This document shows positions 25,887 through 35,191 of a stretch of DNA of 64,000 nucleotides, piece by piece; position 1 is the stretch's first letter; every line of letters begins with the position of its first letter. The notes below the pieces were generated by a model. The model was not told where the DNA came from. It ran no database searches and was given only the letters and a program-made list of their open reading frames with translations. Source of the DNA: Nonomuraea solani (GTDB lineage Bacteria; Actinomycetota; Actinomycetes; Streptosporangiales; Streptosporangiaceae); assembly GCF_900108335.1 (NCBI RefSeq), contig NZ_FNVT01000005.1:1-64000 (forward strand). Direction: 5' to 3'. The translations under genes and the position numbers were made by a program.

Positions 25887-28800
25887 CCGGCGAGCTCCGC
25901 CGCAAGCGCCCGGGCCGCGCGGCGGGCGGCGGCCTGGTCAGAGGCGGGCCCGGATGCCGGCGGCGGGCTTTCCCGCGCCGGCGGGATGGCCTCGGCCTCT
26001 CTGCGGGCGGTGATGAAGGTGGCAAGCTCCCGGACCGTGGGCCGGGCGAACATGTCCACCACCGTCAGTCCCTCGTCGAGCTCGGCTCTGAGCGTGCGGT
26101 GGGCGAGCACCATGGTCAGGGATGAGGCTCCCAGCCGGAAGAAGGGGGTGCTCACGTCGACCGGTGTCTTGAGCAGCTCGCTGAACACTCTGGCCACGGC
26201 CCGCTCCACCTGCGGATCGGGGCCCGCCAGCGACGTGGCCGGGGCAGGAGGCGGCGCTTCCTGGTGGGACGCGGGCTGCGGGACGGCGCTGAGCGCGGCG
26301 AGTGCGGGCGGCGTGGCGAGTGGCGGCGTCGTGGCCGGTTGCGGCGCCGTGGCGATGTCACGTGTGGGCGGCCCGTCGGCGCCACCCTCGACGACGAGTT
26401 CCATAACCCCGTCGGGCGACACGGTGAGACTGAGACGCAGCCCCCGGATGATCGTGGCACTGATCGCCTTCGCATGCGATGCCGTCGCGGCAGGTGCCTG
26501 CACCCGGAGGCCGTCATCCGGCACGGGAGCCTCGTCCTCAACCGGGCTCCCGGATGCCCGGTAGGGGTTCGCGAGCGCCTTGTAATCGATCTTGCCGTTG
26601 CCGGTGATCGGCAAGCCGTCCATGACCAGAAAGCGGTTGGGCACCATGAAGCCGGGCAGGCTCGCCCGTAGGGTCTCGACCAGCTCGTCGTCCGAGGGCG
26701 GCGCCGCGGGGTCGGCGGGCACCACGTAACAGACCAGCCTGGGCCGGTCGTCGGGCCCGGGCACCGCGCGAGCCACCGCCTGCCGCACGGCGGGAAGCCG
26801 GTCGAGCGTGGCCTCGATCTCGCCCAGCTCGATCCGGTGCCCCCGGATCTTGACCTGCCGGTCCAGCCGGCCGAGGAACTCGATCGTGCCGTCGTACCGC
26901 CAGCGGCCGAGGTCGCCGGTGCGGTAGAGGCGGCGGCGCAGGATCGGGTGCGCGATGAACCGCTCGGCCGTCTGCGCGGGATCACCGACGTAGCCGCGGG
27001 CCAGCCCGTCGCCGCCGATGTGCAGCTCGCCGGACTCGCCCACCGGGCAGGGCCGGCCGTGTTCGTCGAGGACGTGGAAGGATTGACCGCGTAGCGCCCT
27101 GCCGTACGGGATGCTCGGCCAGGACGGATCGACCTGCCCGATGGGGTGGCAGATCGACCAGATCGACGCCTCGGTCGCCCCGCCCAGGCTGACCACCTCG
27201 GCGTCCGGCGCCAGCGCCCGCAGCCGGTCGGGCAGCGTCACCGGGATCCAGTCGGCCGACAGGAACACCAGCCGCAGCGTGGCCAGCGCGTCGCGCACCG
27301 CCTCCGGCTCCAGCTCGGCGTACTCCACCAGCATCTCCAGCAGGGCGGGAGCGGTATTCCACACGGTGACCCGGTGGCGGGCCATGAGCTCCAGCCAGTG
27401 GCCGGGGTCGCGCTGGCGGTGGGCCTCTGGCACCACTACGGCGCCTCCTGAACCGAGCACCGAGAAGATGTCGTAGACCGACAGGTCGAAGCTGTACGCC
27501 GACAGGGCCAGCACCCGGTCGTCCGGGCCGAGTGGGAACCGGGCGTCGAGGTCGTCGAGGGTGGTACGGGCAGCACGGTGCTCGATGGCCACGCCCTTGG
27601 GCCGCCCGGTCGAGCCCGAGGTGAAGATCGCGTAGGCGACGTCGTCCGGCGCGGGCCGTCGCGGCTCCTCAGAGTCCGATCGCTGGAGGACGCCGTCGGC
27701 GTCGAGCCGGTGCACGCCGACGTGGTCCGGCCAGGCGGTGTCGTCGGCCTCCGGCGCCAGCAGCGCCGTCCGGATCGAAGCCTGCTCGCTCAGGGAGGCC
27801 ACCCGGCCGGCGGGCCAGGAGGGTTCGACGGGCACGTACCCGGCTCCACTGGCCAGGACACCGAGCAGAGCGGTGACCTGCGCGATGCCCTTGTCCGCCA
27901 CGACCGCCACCAGGTCGCCCGGTCCGATCCCGAGCGCCGCCAGTGCGCGGCCGGTGCGCAGGGCGCGCTCGGCCAGGTCCCCCGCCGTCACCTCGCGGGT
28001 CAGGTCGAGCAGGGCGGGCGCGGAGAGGGCCGGTCCGGCGGCGGCGCGCAGCGGGTCGTCCAGGAGTGGACCGGCCCCGCCGAACGCCCCGCCCGCCACG
28101 TCCTCATCGGCGAGGAACGACGGGTCCCAGCCGAGCGCGGGGTCGGTCCACAGCTCCGGCTCGGTGGCCAGCCGCCGCAGGAGGCGGACGTGCGCGGCCA
28201 GCATGCCGTCGACGAACCCGGCCGGCAGCGCGCCGTCCACGGCGTCCCAGGCGATGCGGAGCCGGCCGTCCTCGTCCCAGACGATGTGGTCCAGCATCAC
28301 CTGGGGCGTCTGTGAGACGCCGAAGACCTCGGCGCCGAGCCAGGCGGCAGGCGGCTCGCCTGAGCCTGCCAGGCCGATGCCGCTGGTGAAGACGACGGTG
28401 TGGGTGGGCAGGGGCAGGCCCGTGGCCGGGTCGGTCACCCGGGGGCGCTCTCCCGACTCGATCGCGGTACGCAGCGCCTCCATGCCGGAGACGGCCCGGT
28501 GGTCGAGATCGGTCCAGAACTGGCGGTTGACGGCCGCGGCGTAGCCGGCGAAGCCGTACCAGCGGCCGGGGTCGGCGACGGGGATCTCCACCAGGACGGT
28601 GCTGGTGAAGTCGCCGACGATGCTGTCCAGGCCGGGGGTGTCATCGCCGAGGGCGAGGTCGTCGCGGTCGAAGAGGGTGGTGTTGAGGCAGAAGGGGTCG
28701 CGGGCGCCCCAGCGCTGCAGCACCAGGCCGAAGGCGGCCAGCAGCAGGCCGGTGGGGCTCAGCCCGTGCGCCGCACCCTGCTTGCGCAACTGCGCCCACT

Positions 28801-29749
28801 CTTCGGCGGGCAACTCGGCGGCGTGCCGGACAAGGCGGTGACCGCTGAACTCGGCCGGTCCGCGGGTCCAGGGCAACGCGGGACCGTCCGGCAGGCCGGG
28901 CGCGCGGCGGGCCCAGTAGGCGGAGTCCAGCTCGCGGCGCCGCAGCTCGGCCGGATCCGCCAGCCGGCGCCGTACGAGGTCGGCGAAGCCGAGGGGCGGC
29001 GGGGGCAGCTCCAGACCGGGATCGGCCGTGTACAGGCCCCACTCGCGCATCAGCCGCATCCAGCTCATGAGGTCCAGGGCCAGCACGTCCACGCCGACGA
29101 ACAACCGGCTGCGACCGTCCGGCAGCAACGCCGCACGCAGGTCGAACAGCGGCCACCGGTCGGTGGGCAGCACCTGGTGCGAGCACTCCGCGCGCAACGC
29201 CTCCAGTGCCTGCTCGGCCCGTTCCGGACTCTCACCACGCAGGTCGGTGCGGGCGATGGTGTACTCCGGCACCTGGTCGAGGACCATCTGCCGGGCATCG
29301 GCGCCCACGACCATGCGCAGCATCGGATGCCGCCGGACGAGCCGGTTCCACGCGGTCTCCAAACAGTCGAGGTCCGCCTCTTGAGAGCCCCGCTGCCCGC
29401 GGTCGTACTCGAAGTAGTAGAAGGTCGCCACTCCCCCTAGCGGGAACGCGGGATCCCGGCCGACCAGGTAGGCCGTCTGGATCGGAGTCAGCGGGAAGGA
29501 CTCCCCGTCCTCGGCGGGCTCGTCCGGGACGATCCCGGTGGCGACCGTTCGCGCGGTCGCGGCCCCGAGGAAGGCCGTCAGCGGGAGTTCGAGGCCGGAC
29601 TCCTCCAGCAGGCGCCGGCGCAGGCGCACGGCGGTGAAGGACTCAAGCCCCAAGGCGGTGAGCGGGGCGTCGGGGTCCAGGTCGGAGAGCCGGAGTTCCA
29701 GTACGTCGGCCAGGCAGGCGAGCACTTCTTCGACGGTGGCGGAACTCAA
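25883..29749 (-). CDS. NRPS: carrier-Cy-A(Cys)-PCP (HMWP2-like)
   Basis: The protein has about 1288 residues. Residues 1-75 are a starter carrier (Ser37 in LGLESFTAV). Residues about 85-510 form a heterocyclization domain with DVLALDLMS. The A domain (about 545-1060) has FTSGSTGRPKG, YRTGDLGR and NGKIDYKAL. Its pocket residues, read from FDLSVYD, VWNTAP, LVFLSADW and SLGGATEASIW, give DLYNLSLIWK, the cysteine code of HMWP2/PchE. The final PCP (about 1150-1225) has Ser in LGASSLTM. The MT-like insert found in HMWP2/PchE A domains is missing. It should start the chain and form the first thiazoline. What loads the N-terminal carrier is unknown, as no salicylate ligase is present. TTG 29749 is chosen because AAGGGG precedes it, and TTG 29767 is the alternative. 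A Zur-like box lies just upstream. Confidence 0.92.
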   Translation of the reverse strand: MSSATVEEVLACLADVLELRLSDLDPDAPLTALGLESFTAVRLRRRLLEESGLELPLTAFLGAATARTVATGIVPDEPAEDGESFPLTPIQTAYLVGRDPAFPLGGVATFYYFEYDRGQRGSQEADLDCLETAWNRLVRRHPMLRMVVGADARQMVLDQVPEYTIARTDLRGESPERAEQALEALRAECSHQVLPTDRWPLFDLRAALLPDGRSRLFVGVDVLALDLMSWMRLMREWGLYTADPGLELPPPPLGFADLVRRRLADPAELRRRELDSAYWARRAPGLPDGPALPWTRGPAEFSGHRLVRHAAELPAEEWAQLRKQGAAHGLSPTGLLLAAFGLVLQRWGARDPFCLNTTLFDRDDLALGDDTPGLDSIVGDFTSTVLVEIPVADPGRWYGFAGYAAAVNRQFWTDLDHRAVSGMEALRTAIESGERPRVTDPATGLPLPTHTVVFTSGIGLAGSGEPPAAWLGAEVFGVSQTPQVMLDHIVWDEDGRLRIAWDAVDGALPAGFVDGMLAAHVRLLRRLATEPELWTDPALGWDPSFLADEDVAGGAFGGAGPLLDDPLRAAAGPALSAPALLDLTREVTAGDLAERALRTGRALAALGIGPGDLVAVVADKGIAQVTALLGVLASGAGYVPVEPSWPAGRVASLSEQASIRTALLAPEADDTAWPDHVGVHRLDADGVLQRSDSEEPRRPAPDDVAYAIFTSGSTGRPKGVAIEHRAARTTLDDLDARFPLGPDDRVLALSAYSFDLSVYDIFSVLGSGGAVVVPEAHRQRDPGHWLELMARHRVTVWNTAPALLEMLVEYAELEPEAVRDALATLRLVFLSADWIPVTLPDRLRALAPDAEVVSLGGATEASIWSICHPIGQVDPSWPSIPYGRALRGQSFHVLDEHGRPCPVGESGELHIGGDGLARGYVGDPAQTAERFIAHPILRRRLYRTGDLGRWRYDGTIEFLGRLDRQVKIRGHRIELGEIEATLDRLPAVRQAVARAVPGPDDRPRLVCYVVPADPAAPPSDDELVETLRASLPGFMVPNRFLVMDGLPITGNGKIDYKALANPYRASGSPVEDEAPVPDDGLRVQAPAATASHAKAISATIIRGLRLSLTVSPDGVMELVVEGGADGPPTRDIATAPQPATTPPLATPPALAALSAVPQPASHQEAPPPAPATSLAGPDPQVERAVARVFSELLKTPVDVSTPFFRLGASSLTMVLAHRTLRAELDEGLTVVDMFARPTVRELATFITARREAEAIPPARESPPPASGPASDQAAARRAARALAAELAG

Positions 29750-29776
29750 GGGTGGCCCCTTCCTCAAACACGGTAA

Positions 29777-29791
29777 TGGAAACGGTTATCA
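29777..29791. promoter_or_regulatory. Zur-like box for the leftward synthase/transporter operon
   Basis: TGGAAAC-G-GTTATCA is a 7-1-7 palindrome with five of seven positions matching. It lies 28 bp upstream of the NRPS start in the 112-bp divergent region. A second box faces the rightward operon. Confidence 0.6.
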
Positions 29792-29824
29792 TTGCTACAC
29801 AACTTCGCCGGTTTGTCTAGATCT

Positions 29825-29839
29825 TGAAAATGATTACCG
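29825..29839. promoter_or_regulatory. Zur-like box for the rightward operon
   Basis: TGAAAAT-G-ATTACCG shares the outline of the other boxes with four of seven symmetrical positions, and overlaps a second register (TGATTAC-C-GTTATTT). It ends about 22 bp before ATG 29862. Overlapping registers are common where two Zur dimers bind. Confidence 0.5.
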
Positions 29840-29861
29840 TTATTTCGTACGATCTCGCCTC

Positions 29862-30980
29862 ATGCCGCCCTTGAACGCCCGTGCCGACGCCGCCGGGCAC
29901 GCCGCCATCTCCGGCGCCGACGCAAATGGCGCGGCCGGAGCCGTCCACGACCTGGACCGCCTGATCCTGCTCGGCCTCGCGGCCGACCTGCACCGGCACA
30001 GCCGGCTGGGCCGGGGCGCGGCACACGAGGCCGACGCGATCGCAAGCGACCTCGGGACCGCACCCCGGCACCGCTGGATCGCCGGCCACTGGCTCGCCGC
30101 GCTCCACGAGGCCGGCCTGGTCTCCAGGAACGCCGCGGGTCACTACCACGACCTGCACGCCCCGCGGCGCGCGGAGCTGGCGGCCGCCCGCACCCGCATG
30201 GAAGCCGCGCGACTGGCGCTCGGCTACCCGGCCGAGCTGGCCCAGCTCATGCTGCGCTCTCTGCGACTGCTGCCCTCCCTGCTGCGCGACGAGGTCGGCG
30301 TGCAGGCGCTGCTCTACCCGGACGGCGAGCCCGCCACCGCCGAGGCCGTCTACCGCGGCAACGTGATCAGCCGCTACCTCAACGCCGCCGCGGCCGAGGT
30401 ACTCAGGGAGCTGGCCGAGCGGGCCACCCGGCCGCTGCGGATCCTGGAGCTGGGCGCCGGCATCGGCGCCACCACCGCCGACCTGCTGCCGGTGCTGACG
30501 GGCAGGCCGGTCGAGTTCTACCTGTTCACGGATCTGTCGCCGTTCTTCCTCGACACCGCGCGCCGCCGGTTCGACGCCGGCTTCCTGCGCTACGCCCTGC
30601 TCGACATCGCCCGCGACCTGCCACCTCGGCCGGGCGAGCTGGACCTGATCGTCGCGGCGACCATGGCGCACAACGCCCCGCACGTCGGCCGCCTGCTCGG
30701 CCAGGTCGCGGCATTGCTCGCACCCGGCGGACGGGTACTGCTCATCGAGACCGTCCGCGAGCACCCCCAGTCGCTCACCTCGATGCCGTTCGCCCTGTCC
30801 ACCCAGGACGGGCCGCCGCGGCGGCTCGACGGCCGGGCCGGCACCACCCGCACCTACTTGGGTCGCGAGGAATGGCTGAGCGCGCTGGAAGGCAGCGGGC
30901 TGCGGATCGAGGTGGACCTGCCCCGTCCCGAGGACCCGCTGACCGCGCTGTCACAGCGCCTGCTCGTCGCCATCCGATGA
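29862..30980 (+). CDS. C-methyltransferase of PKS-module type
   Basis: This 372-residue protein resembles the C-terminal half of the 821-residue tandem methyltransferase. A winged-helix-like N-terminal part includes RHRWIAGHWLAALHEAGLVS. Then come LLRDEVGVQALLYPDGEPAT and LRILELGAGIGATTADL (SAM motif I), followed by EFYLFTDLSPFF, LLDIARDL and ALLAPGGRVLLIETVREHPQ. The similarity suggests duplication within the cluster. It begins the rightward operon, and ATG 29862 is the first good start after the Zur-like box, leaving a very short leader. It probably methylates a carrier-bound intermediate. With the tandem protein, the cluster has three carbon-methylation-type domains. Confidence 0.8.
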   Translation: MPPLNARADAAGHAAISGADANGAAGAVHDLDRLILLGLAADLHRHSRLGRGAAHEADAIASDLGTAPRHRWIAGHWLAALHEAGLVSRNAAGHYHDLHAPRRAELAAARTRMEAARLALGYPAELAQLMLRSLRLLPSLLRDEVGVQALLYPDGEPATAEAVYRGNVISRYLNAAAAEVLRELAERATRPLRILELGAGIGATTADLLPVLTGRPVEFYLFTDLSPFFLDTARRRFDAGFLRYALLDIARDLPPRPGELDLIVAATMAHNAPHVGRLLGQVAALLAPGGRVLLIETVREHPQSLTSMPFALSTQDGPPRRLDGRAGTTRTYLGREEWLSALEGSGLRIEVDLPRPEDPLTALSQRLLVAIR

Positions 30981-31016
30981 TCACCCGCCTGTTCACCCGA
31001 CGATGGGAGTGCACGT

Positions 31017-32963
31017 ATGAAGGAGTTGGCCGAGATCTGGTCAGAGCTGCTCGGCCTGCCACCCGGCGAGATCCCGCACGACGTCGGGTTCCTGCGCCTG
31101 GGCGGGGACTCGGTGCTGGCGGTCCGCATGTCAGCGCTGGTCCGTAAGCGGCTCGGCGTCGCACTCGCCCTGTCCGACGTGCGGGTCGAGACCACGCTGG
31201 GCGACCTGGCCGAACTCGTACGACGGCACGCCTCCGGCGACGGGCCCGCGACCAGGGCGCTGCCGCTCACCGTCACGCCGCGCCCCGACCCGCACGCCGA
31301 GTTCGCCCTGCTCCCCCTCCAGCAGGGCTACTTCGTCGGCCAGCAGGACGGCTGGGAGCTGTCCTACGACTCGGCCCACTACTACCTCGACTACGCACTG
31401 ACCGGGATGGACGGCGACGAGGCCGCCGACGCGCTGGCGGACGCCGTCGAACGACTCGCCGCGCACCAGCCTACGCTGCGGGCCCGGGTCACCTCCGACG
31501 GCCGCCAGCACGTCCTGCCCGCCGGCGCACCCGGCGCGGTGCCCCAGGTCCGGGTTCACGACCTGCGCGAGGCGAGCCCGGACGAGATCGCCACCGCGCT
31601 GCGCGACGTTCGGCAGGAGATGAGCACCAGCGGCCCCGACCCCACCAGCGGTCCCGGCATCGACGTCCGGCTCACGCTGCTGCCCGGGGACGAGGGGCGG
31701 CTGCACCTCGGCCTGAGCCTGCTGATCTTCGACGGCTGGTCGTCCAGCGTGCTCAGCCGCGACCTGCTCACCTTCGTCGCCGACTGGAACGCCGCCCTTC
31801 CGCCCCTGGACATCCACTTCGGCGACTATGTCACCTCGCTCGCCGACCTGCCCGCCACCGAGGCCTGGCAGGCCGACCGGGACTGGTGGTGGTCCCGGCT
31901 CGACACGCTGCCGGGACTACCGGCGCTGCCGCTGGCCGCCGACCCGCAGGAGGTGCGGCCGGTCACCATGGGCAACCGGGAGCACCGCTGGAGCGCCGAA
32001 CGCTGGGCGGCGCTGCGGCGGCAGTGCACCGACCGGGGCGTGACCCCGTCCACCGCCATGCTGACGGCGTTCGGCGTAGTGCTGGCCCGCTGGGCCGGGC
32101 ACCGCCGGATGTTGCTGAACTCGCTCCAGCTCAACCGCCTGCCGATCCACCCCGAGGTGCAGCGCGTGGTGGGCGCCTTCGCCGCGACCATGCTGCTCCC
32201 CCTCGACCTGGACTCCGAGGCCACGTTCGCCGAACTCGCCGCCACCGTGCAGGCGACGTCCGGTGAACACGCCGCCCACAACCTGATGACCGGGGTCGAG
32301 GTCGGGCGCGAGGTGGCCCGCCGCCGCGGTAGCTGGCGGCCGGTCGGGCCGGTCGTTTTCCAGAGTGTACTCGGAGTGGACGCGGCCATGGGCGGCGGTC
32401 CGCCGGAAGACGCGGGGCCGCTGGGCCGGGTGATCGCCTCCGATTACTTCCACCAGCTCCGCACGCCGCAGGTCGCGATCGAAGTCCGCTGCTTCGAGCT
32501 CGGCCCGGAGATGGTGGCGGTCTTCTCCCTGGTCGAGGAGCTGTTCGACATCGATCAGGTGACGGCTGCGTTCGCCGAGTTCGTGGCGCTGGTCGACGCC
32601 CTCGCCGACGGGAGCGGCTGGGATCGGGTGCCCGGGTTGCCCGAGGACACGGAGCCCGGCTCAGCGCCCGGCTTGCGGCTCGGCCTGCTGCCCGAGCCGG
32701 CCGTCCGCCACCGGGAAGGGCCACCGGCCGACGATCTGGAGCAGGCCGTCGCCGACGTGTTCGAGGAGCTCCTGGAGGTGCCGGTACTTGACCGGGCCGC
32801 CGGCTTCTTCGGCCTCGGCGGGGACTCCCTGCTCGCGGTACGGGCGGTCGTGCGACTCGCCAAGGAGATCGGCGTGTCCGTGCCCGTGCGCGAGTTCCTG
32901 GCCGACTCCACGGTGGCAGGGGTGGCCGCCATCGTCCGCTCCCGCCTCGGTGACCAGCGTTGA
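31017..32963 (+). CDS. NRPS: PCP-Cy-PCP with atypical Cy motif
   Basis: This 648-residue protein has no A domain. An N-terminal PCP has Ser32 in LGGDSVLAV, the central heterocyclization domain spans about 95-520, and a C-terminal PCP (about 565-640) has Ser in LGGDSLLAV. The Cy signature DxxxxDxxS reads SLLIFDGWS, so the first Asp is replaced by Ser while the second Asp and the Ser are kept. The two PCPs plus the one in the NRPS at 25883 make three, equal to the three Cy domains of the cluster, so this protein likely supplies both the second ring and the PCP missing from the KS-AT-KR protein. Cysteine must be loaded in trans by the single A domain, as in HMWP2. ATG 31017 has GGGAG upstream. 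It precedes the reductase with a 4-bp overlap. Confidence 0.88.
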   Translation: MKELAEIWSELLGLPPGEIPHDVGFLRLGGDSVLAVRMSALVRKRLGVALALSDVRVETTLGDLAELVRRHASGDGPATRALPLTVTPRPDPHAEFALLPLQQGYFVGQQDGWELSYDSAHYYLDYALTGMDGDEAADALADAVERLAAHQPTLRARVTSDGRQHVLPAGAPGAVPQVRVHDLREASPDEIATALRDVRQEMSTSGPDPTSGPGIDVRLTLLPGDEGRLHLGLSLLIFDGWSSSVLSRDLLTFVADWNAALPPLDIHFGDYVTSLADLPATEAWQADRDWWWSRLDTLPGLPALPLAADPQEVRPVTMGNREHRWSAERWAALRRQCTDRGVTPSTAMLTAFGVVLARWAGHRRMLLNSLQLNRLPIHPEVQRVVGAFAATMLLPLDLDSEATFAELAATVQATSGEHAAHNLMTGVEVGREVARRRGSWRPVGPVVFQSVLGVDAAMGGGPPEDAGPLGRVIASDYFHQLRTPQVAIEVRCFELGPEMVAVFSLVEELFDIDQVTAAFAEFVALVDALADGSGWDRVPGLPEDTEPGSAPGLRLGLLPEPAVRHREGPPADDLEQAVADVFEELLEVPVLDRAAGFFGLGGDSLLAVRAVVRLAKEIGVSVPVREFLADSTVAGVAAIVRSRLGDQR

Positions 32964-34033
32964 TCGGGATCCTGGGCGCCACCGGCGCGGTCGGCCGTAC
33001 GGCCGCGCAGCGCATCGCCGCCTACGGCCTCGGACCGCTCCGCCTCGGCGGCAGGAACCTGACAGCGGCCGCGGACCTCGCGGCCGCACTCGCCGCTCCC
33101 GCGCGCGCGGTCAAGACGGACCTGAACGACCCCGCCGAGCTGGCCGCCTTCTGCGACGGCTGCCGGATCGTGGTCAACTGCGCGGGACCCACGTACCAGG
33201 TGCTGGACACGGTCGCCCGCGCCGCCTTCGCCGCCGGCGCCGACTACGTCGATATCGGCGGCGAACTGGCCGCCAAGGACGCGCTCACCGGCGAAGGTGT
33301 CACCGGTGACCGGATCGCGGTGTTCTCCGCCGGGGTCATGCCCGGCCTTTCCGGCCTGCTGCCCCGGCTGCTGGCCAAGGGACGTCCGCTGCGCCGCCTC
33401 GACGTGTACGTGGGAGGAGCCGCCGTCTTCACCCCGCTGTCCGCGGTGGACGCCTTGCTGACCAGGGGACCGAGGTTCGGTGAGCCCATGGCGGCCTGGC
33501 GGGACGGCCGGGTGGCCCCCGGCACGCTGGCCCCGCTGCACCAGGTGCGGCTGCCCGGCTTCCCGGTGCCCGTGCACGCCTGGCCGTACCTCACCACCGA
33601 GGCACAGACCCTGGCCGCCGACACCGGGACCGGCGAAGTACGCTCCTACAACGTCTTCGTCTCCAACCGCCTCCCCGAAGCCCTCGCCGCGACCTGGGCC
33701 GAGACGCCGGACGCCCGCCCCGAGACACTGGCACCACACGCCGAGACCGTGGTGCGGGCCTCGCTGCAGGACAACGCCGACTTCGGTGCCTTCTACGTCA
33801 TGCTCTTCACCGCGCGCCCCCGCCCGAACATTCCACCCGGGCCCACGAGAGTGCTGCTCACTGCTGTGGACTCCTATGCGCTGAGCGGGGTGGTGATGGC
33901 GCTGACCACCCGCGCGGTGCTGTCCGGCTCCATCCCAGCCGGCGTCCACTTGGCAGCCGAGGCGCTGGACCCGGACGCCACAGCGGCCGCGCTGCGCGAT
34001 GACCCGTTGGTGGGAGACCTCACCGTCGAATGA
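32960..34033 (+). CDS. Saccharopine-dehydrogenase-type reductase, candidate thiazolinyl imine reductase
   Basis: This 357-residue protein has an N-terminal dinucleotide fold (IGILGATGAVGRTAAQRIAA), then NCAGPTYQVLDTVARAAFAA and DYVDIGGELAAKD, typical of the saccharopine dehydrogenase NAD(P)-binding family. Its start (TTG 32960) overlaps the stop of the PCP-Cy-PCP gene. In yersiniabactin and pyochelin pathways a separate NADPH enzyme (Irp3, PchG or PchK) reduces one thiazoline to thiazolidine. The position here, beside three Cy domains with no other reductase, makes that role likely. It is not an Irp3/PchG-type sequence by motif, so the assignment rests on context. Confidence 0.75.
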   Translation: MIGILGATGAVGRTAAQRIAAYGLGPLRLGGRNLTAAADLAAALAAPARAVKTDLNDPAELAAFCDGCRIVVNCAGPTYQVLDTVARAAFAAGADYVDIGGELAAKDALTGEGVTGDRIAVFSAGVMPGLSGLLPRLLAKGRPLRRLDVYVGGAAVFTPLSAVDALLTRGPRFGEPMAAWRDGRVAPGTLAPLHQVRLPGFPVPVHAWPYLTTEAQTLAADTGTGEVRSYNVFVSNRLPEALAATWAETPDARPETLAPHAETVVRASLQDNADFGAFYVMLFTARPRPNIPPGPTRVLLTAVDSYALSGVVMALTTRAVLSGSIPAGVHLAAEALDPDATAAALRDDPLVGDLTVE

Positions 34034-34165
34034 CGACATGGATACTCCGCTGCACCCCACGCACCGCTGGCCAGAACTCGAGCCGAGCATACGGACAGAT
34101 GTCGTGAGACAACGGGCTAGTCTGCTGCCTGCATCAGCAAGCGCACGCGGCGGGCGGGGGGATCG

Positions 34166-35191
34166 ATGAGACGGCCGAGCATCACCGATCGGTCGGACCC
34201 TGAGGACTACCTTTCGTCGGATCGCGAGCCTCACCGGCACATCGGCGGATTCCGGCTGCCCTGGGCGTTCGTGCTCTTGGTGGCCCTGCTCGTGGCGGGA
34301 CGATACCTGGCGGCACCGTACCTGACACATCCGGCGCTGCAGACCTGGGCGACGGTGTTCGTGGCGGTGTGCGTGCAGGCCCTGCCGTTCCTGGTGATGG
34401 GAGTCGCGCTGTCGGCCGCCATCACGGCCTTCGTGCCCGCCTCGTTCTGGACGCGGGCGCTGCCCCGGCGCACCTATGCGGCGGTGCCCGTGGCGGGTGT
34501 GGCAGGCGCGGTGCTGCCCGGCTGTGAGTGCGCGTCGGTGCCGGTGGCCTCGGGGATGATGGCGCGAGGCGTGGCGCCGCCCGCCGCGCTGGCATTCCTC
34601 CTGGCCTCCCCCGCGATCAACCCGGTGGTGCTGGTGTCCACCGCCGTGGCCTTCCCTGATGACCCGTCGATGGTGATCGCCAGGTTCACCGCCTCCCTGG
34701 CGGTGGCCGTACTGGTCGGCTGGATCTGGGCCAGGCTCGGCCGCGCCGCCTGGCTGCCGGCGCCTCGGCGGCCGGTCGAGGCCGGCCAGGGTAAGGTGAG
34801 TGCCTTCCTGGACGCGATGCGCCATGACCTGATGCACGCCGGCGGGTTCCTGGTCATCGGCGCACTGGCCGCGGCCACCCTCAACGTGGTGATTCCCCGC
34901 GACTGGCTGACCACGGTGGCCGGAGTACCCGTCGTGTCCGTGCTCGTCCTGGCTCTGCTGGCGGTGCTGTTGTCGATCTGCTCGGAGGCCGACGCCTTCG
35001 TGGCTGCATCGTTCACAGCGTTCTCCCCCACGGCCAAGCTGGCGTTCCTGGTGGTCGGGCCGATGGTGGACGTCAAGCTCATCGCCTTGCAGGCGGGCAC
35101 CTTCGGCCGTGCCTTCACCTGGCGGTTCGCACCGCTCACGCTGGTTGTCGCCATCGGGGCCGGCTTCGTGGCAGGCTGGGCGCTGCTGTGA
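34166..35191 (+). CDS. Eight-helix permease, YraQ/DUF318 (COG0701) family
   Basis: This 341-residue protein has a charged N-terminal tail with a short His-containing stretch (EPHRHIGG) and about eight membrane helices. The family landmarks are both present: GAVLPGCECASVPVASGMMA in the first half and LLSICSEADAFVAASF in the second, each with a conserved Cys. Members are thought to move metal or metalloid species or small solutes across the membrane. ATG 34166 has GGCGGGGGG upstream. Its stop overlaps the GTG of the first TIGR03943-type gene, a pairing that recurs in bacteria and suggests a multi-component transporter. Zinc is inferred from the surrounding Zur-like boxes. Confidence 0.8.
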   Translation: MRRPSITDRSDPEDYLSSDREPHRHIGGFRLPWAFVLLVALLVAGRYLAAPYLTHPALQTWATVFVAVCVQALPFLVMGVALSAAITAFVPASFWTRALPRRTYAAVPVAGVAGAVLPGCECASVPVASGMMARGVAPPAALAFLLASPAINPVVLVSTAVAFPDDPSMVIARFTASLAVAVLVGWIWARLGRAAWLPAPRRPVEAGQGKVSAFLDAMRHDLMHAGGFLVIGALAAATLNVVIPRDWLTTVAGVPVVSVLVLALLAVLLSICSEADAFVAASFTAFSPTAKLAFLVVGPMVDVKLIALQAGTFGRAFTWRFAPLTLVVAIGAGFVAGWALL

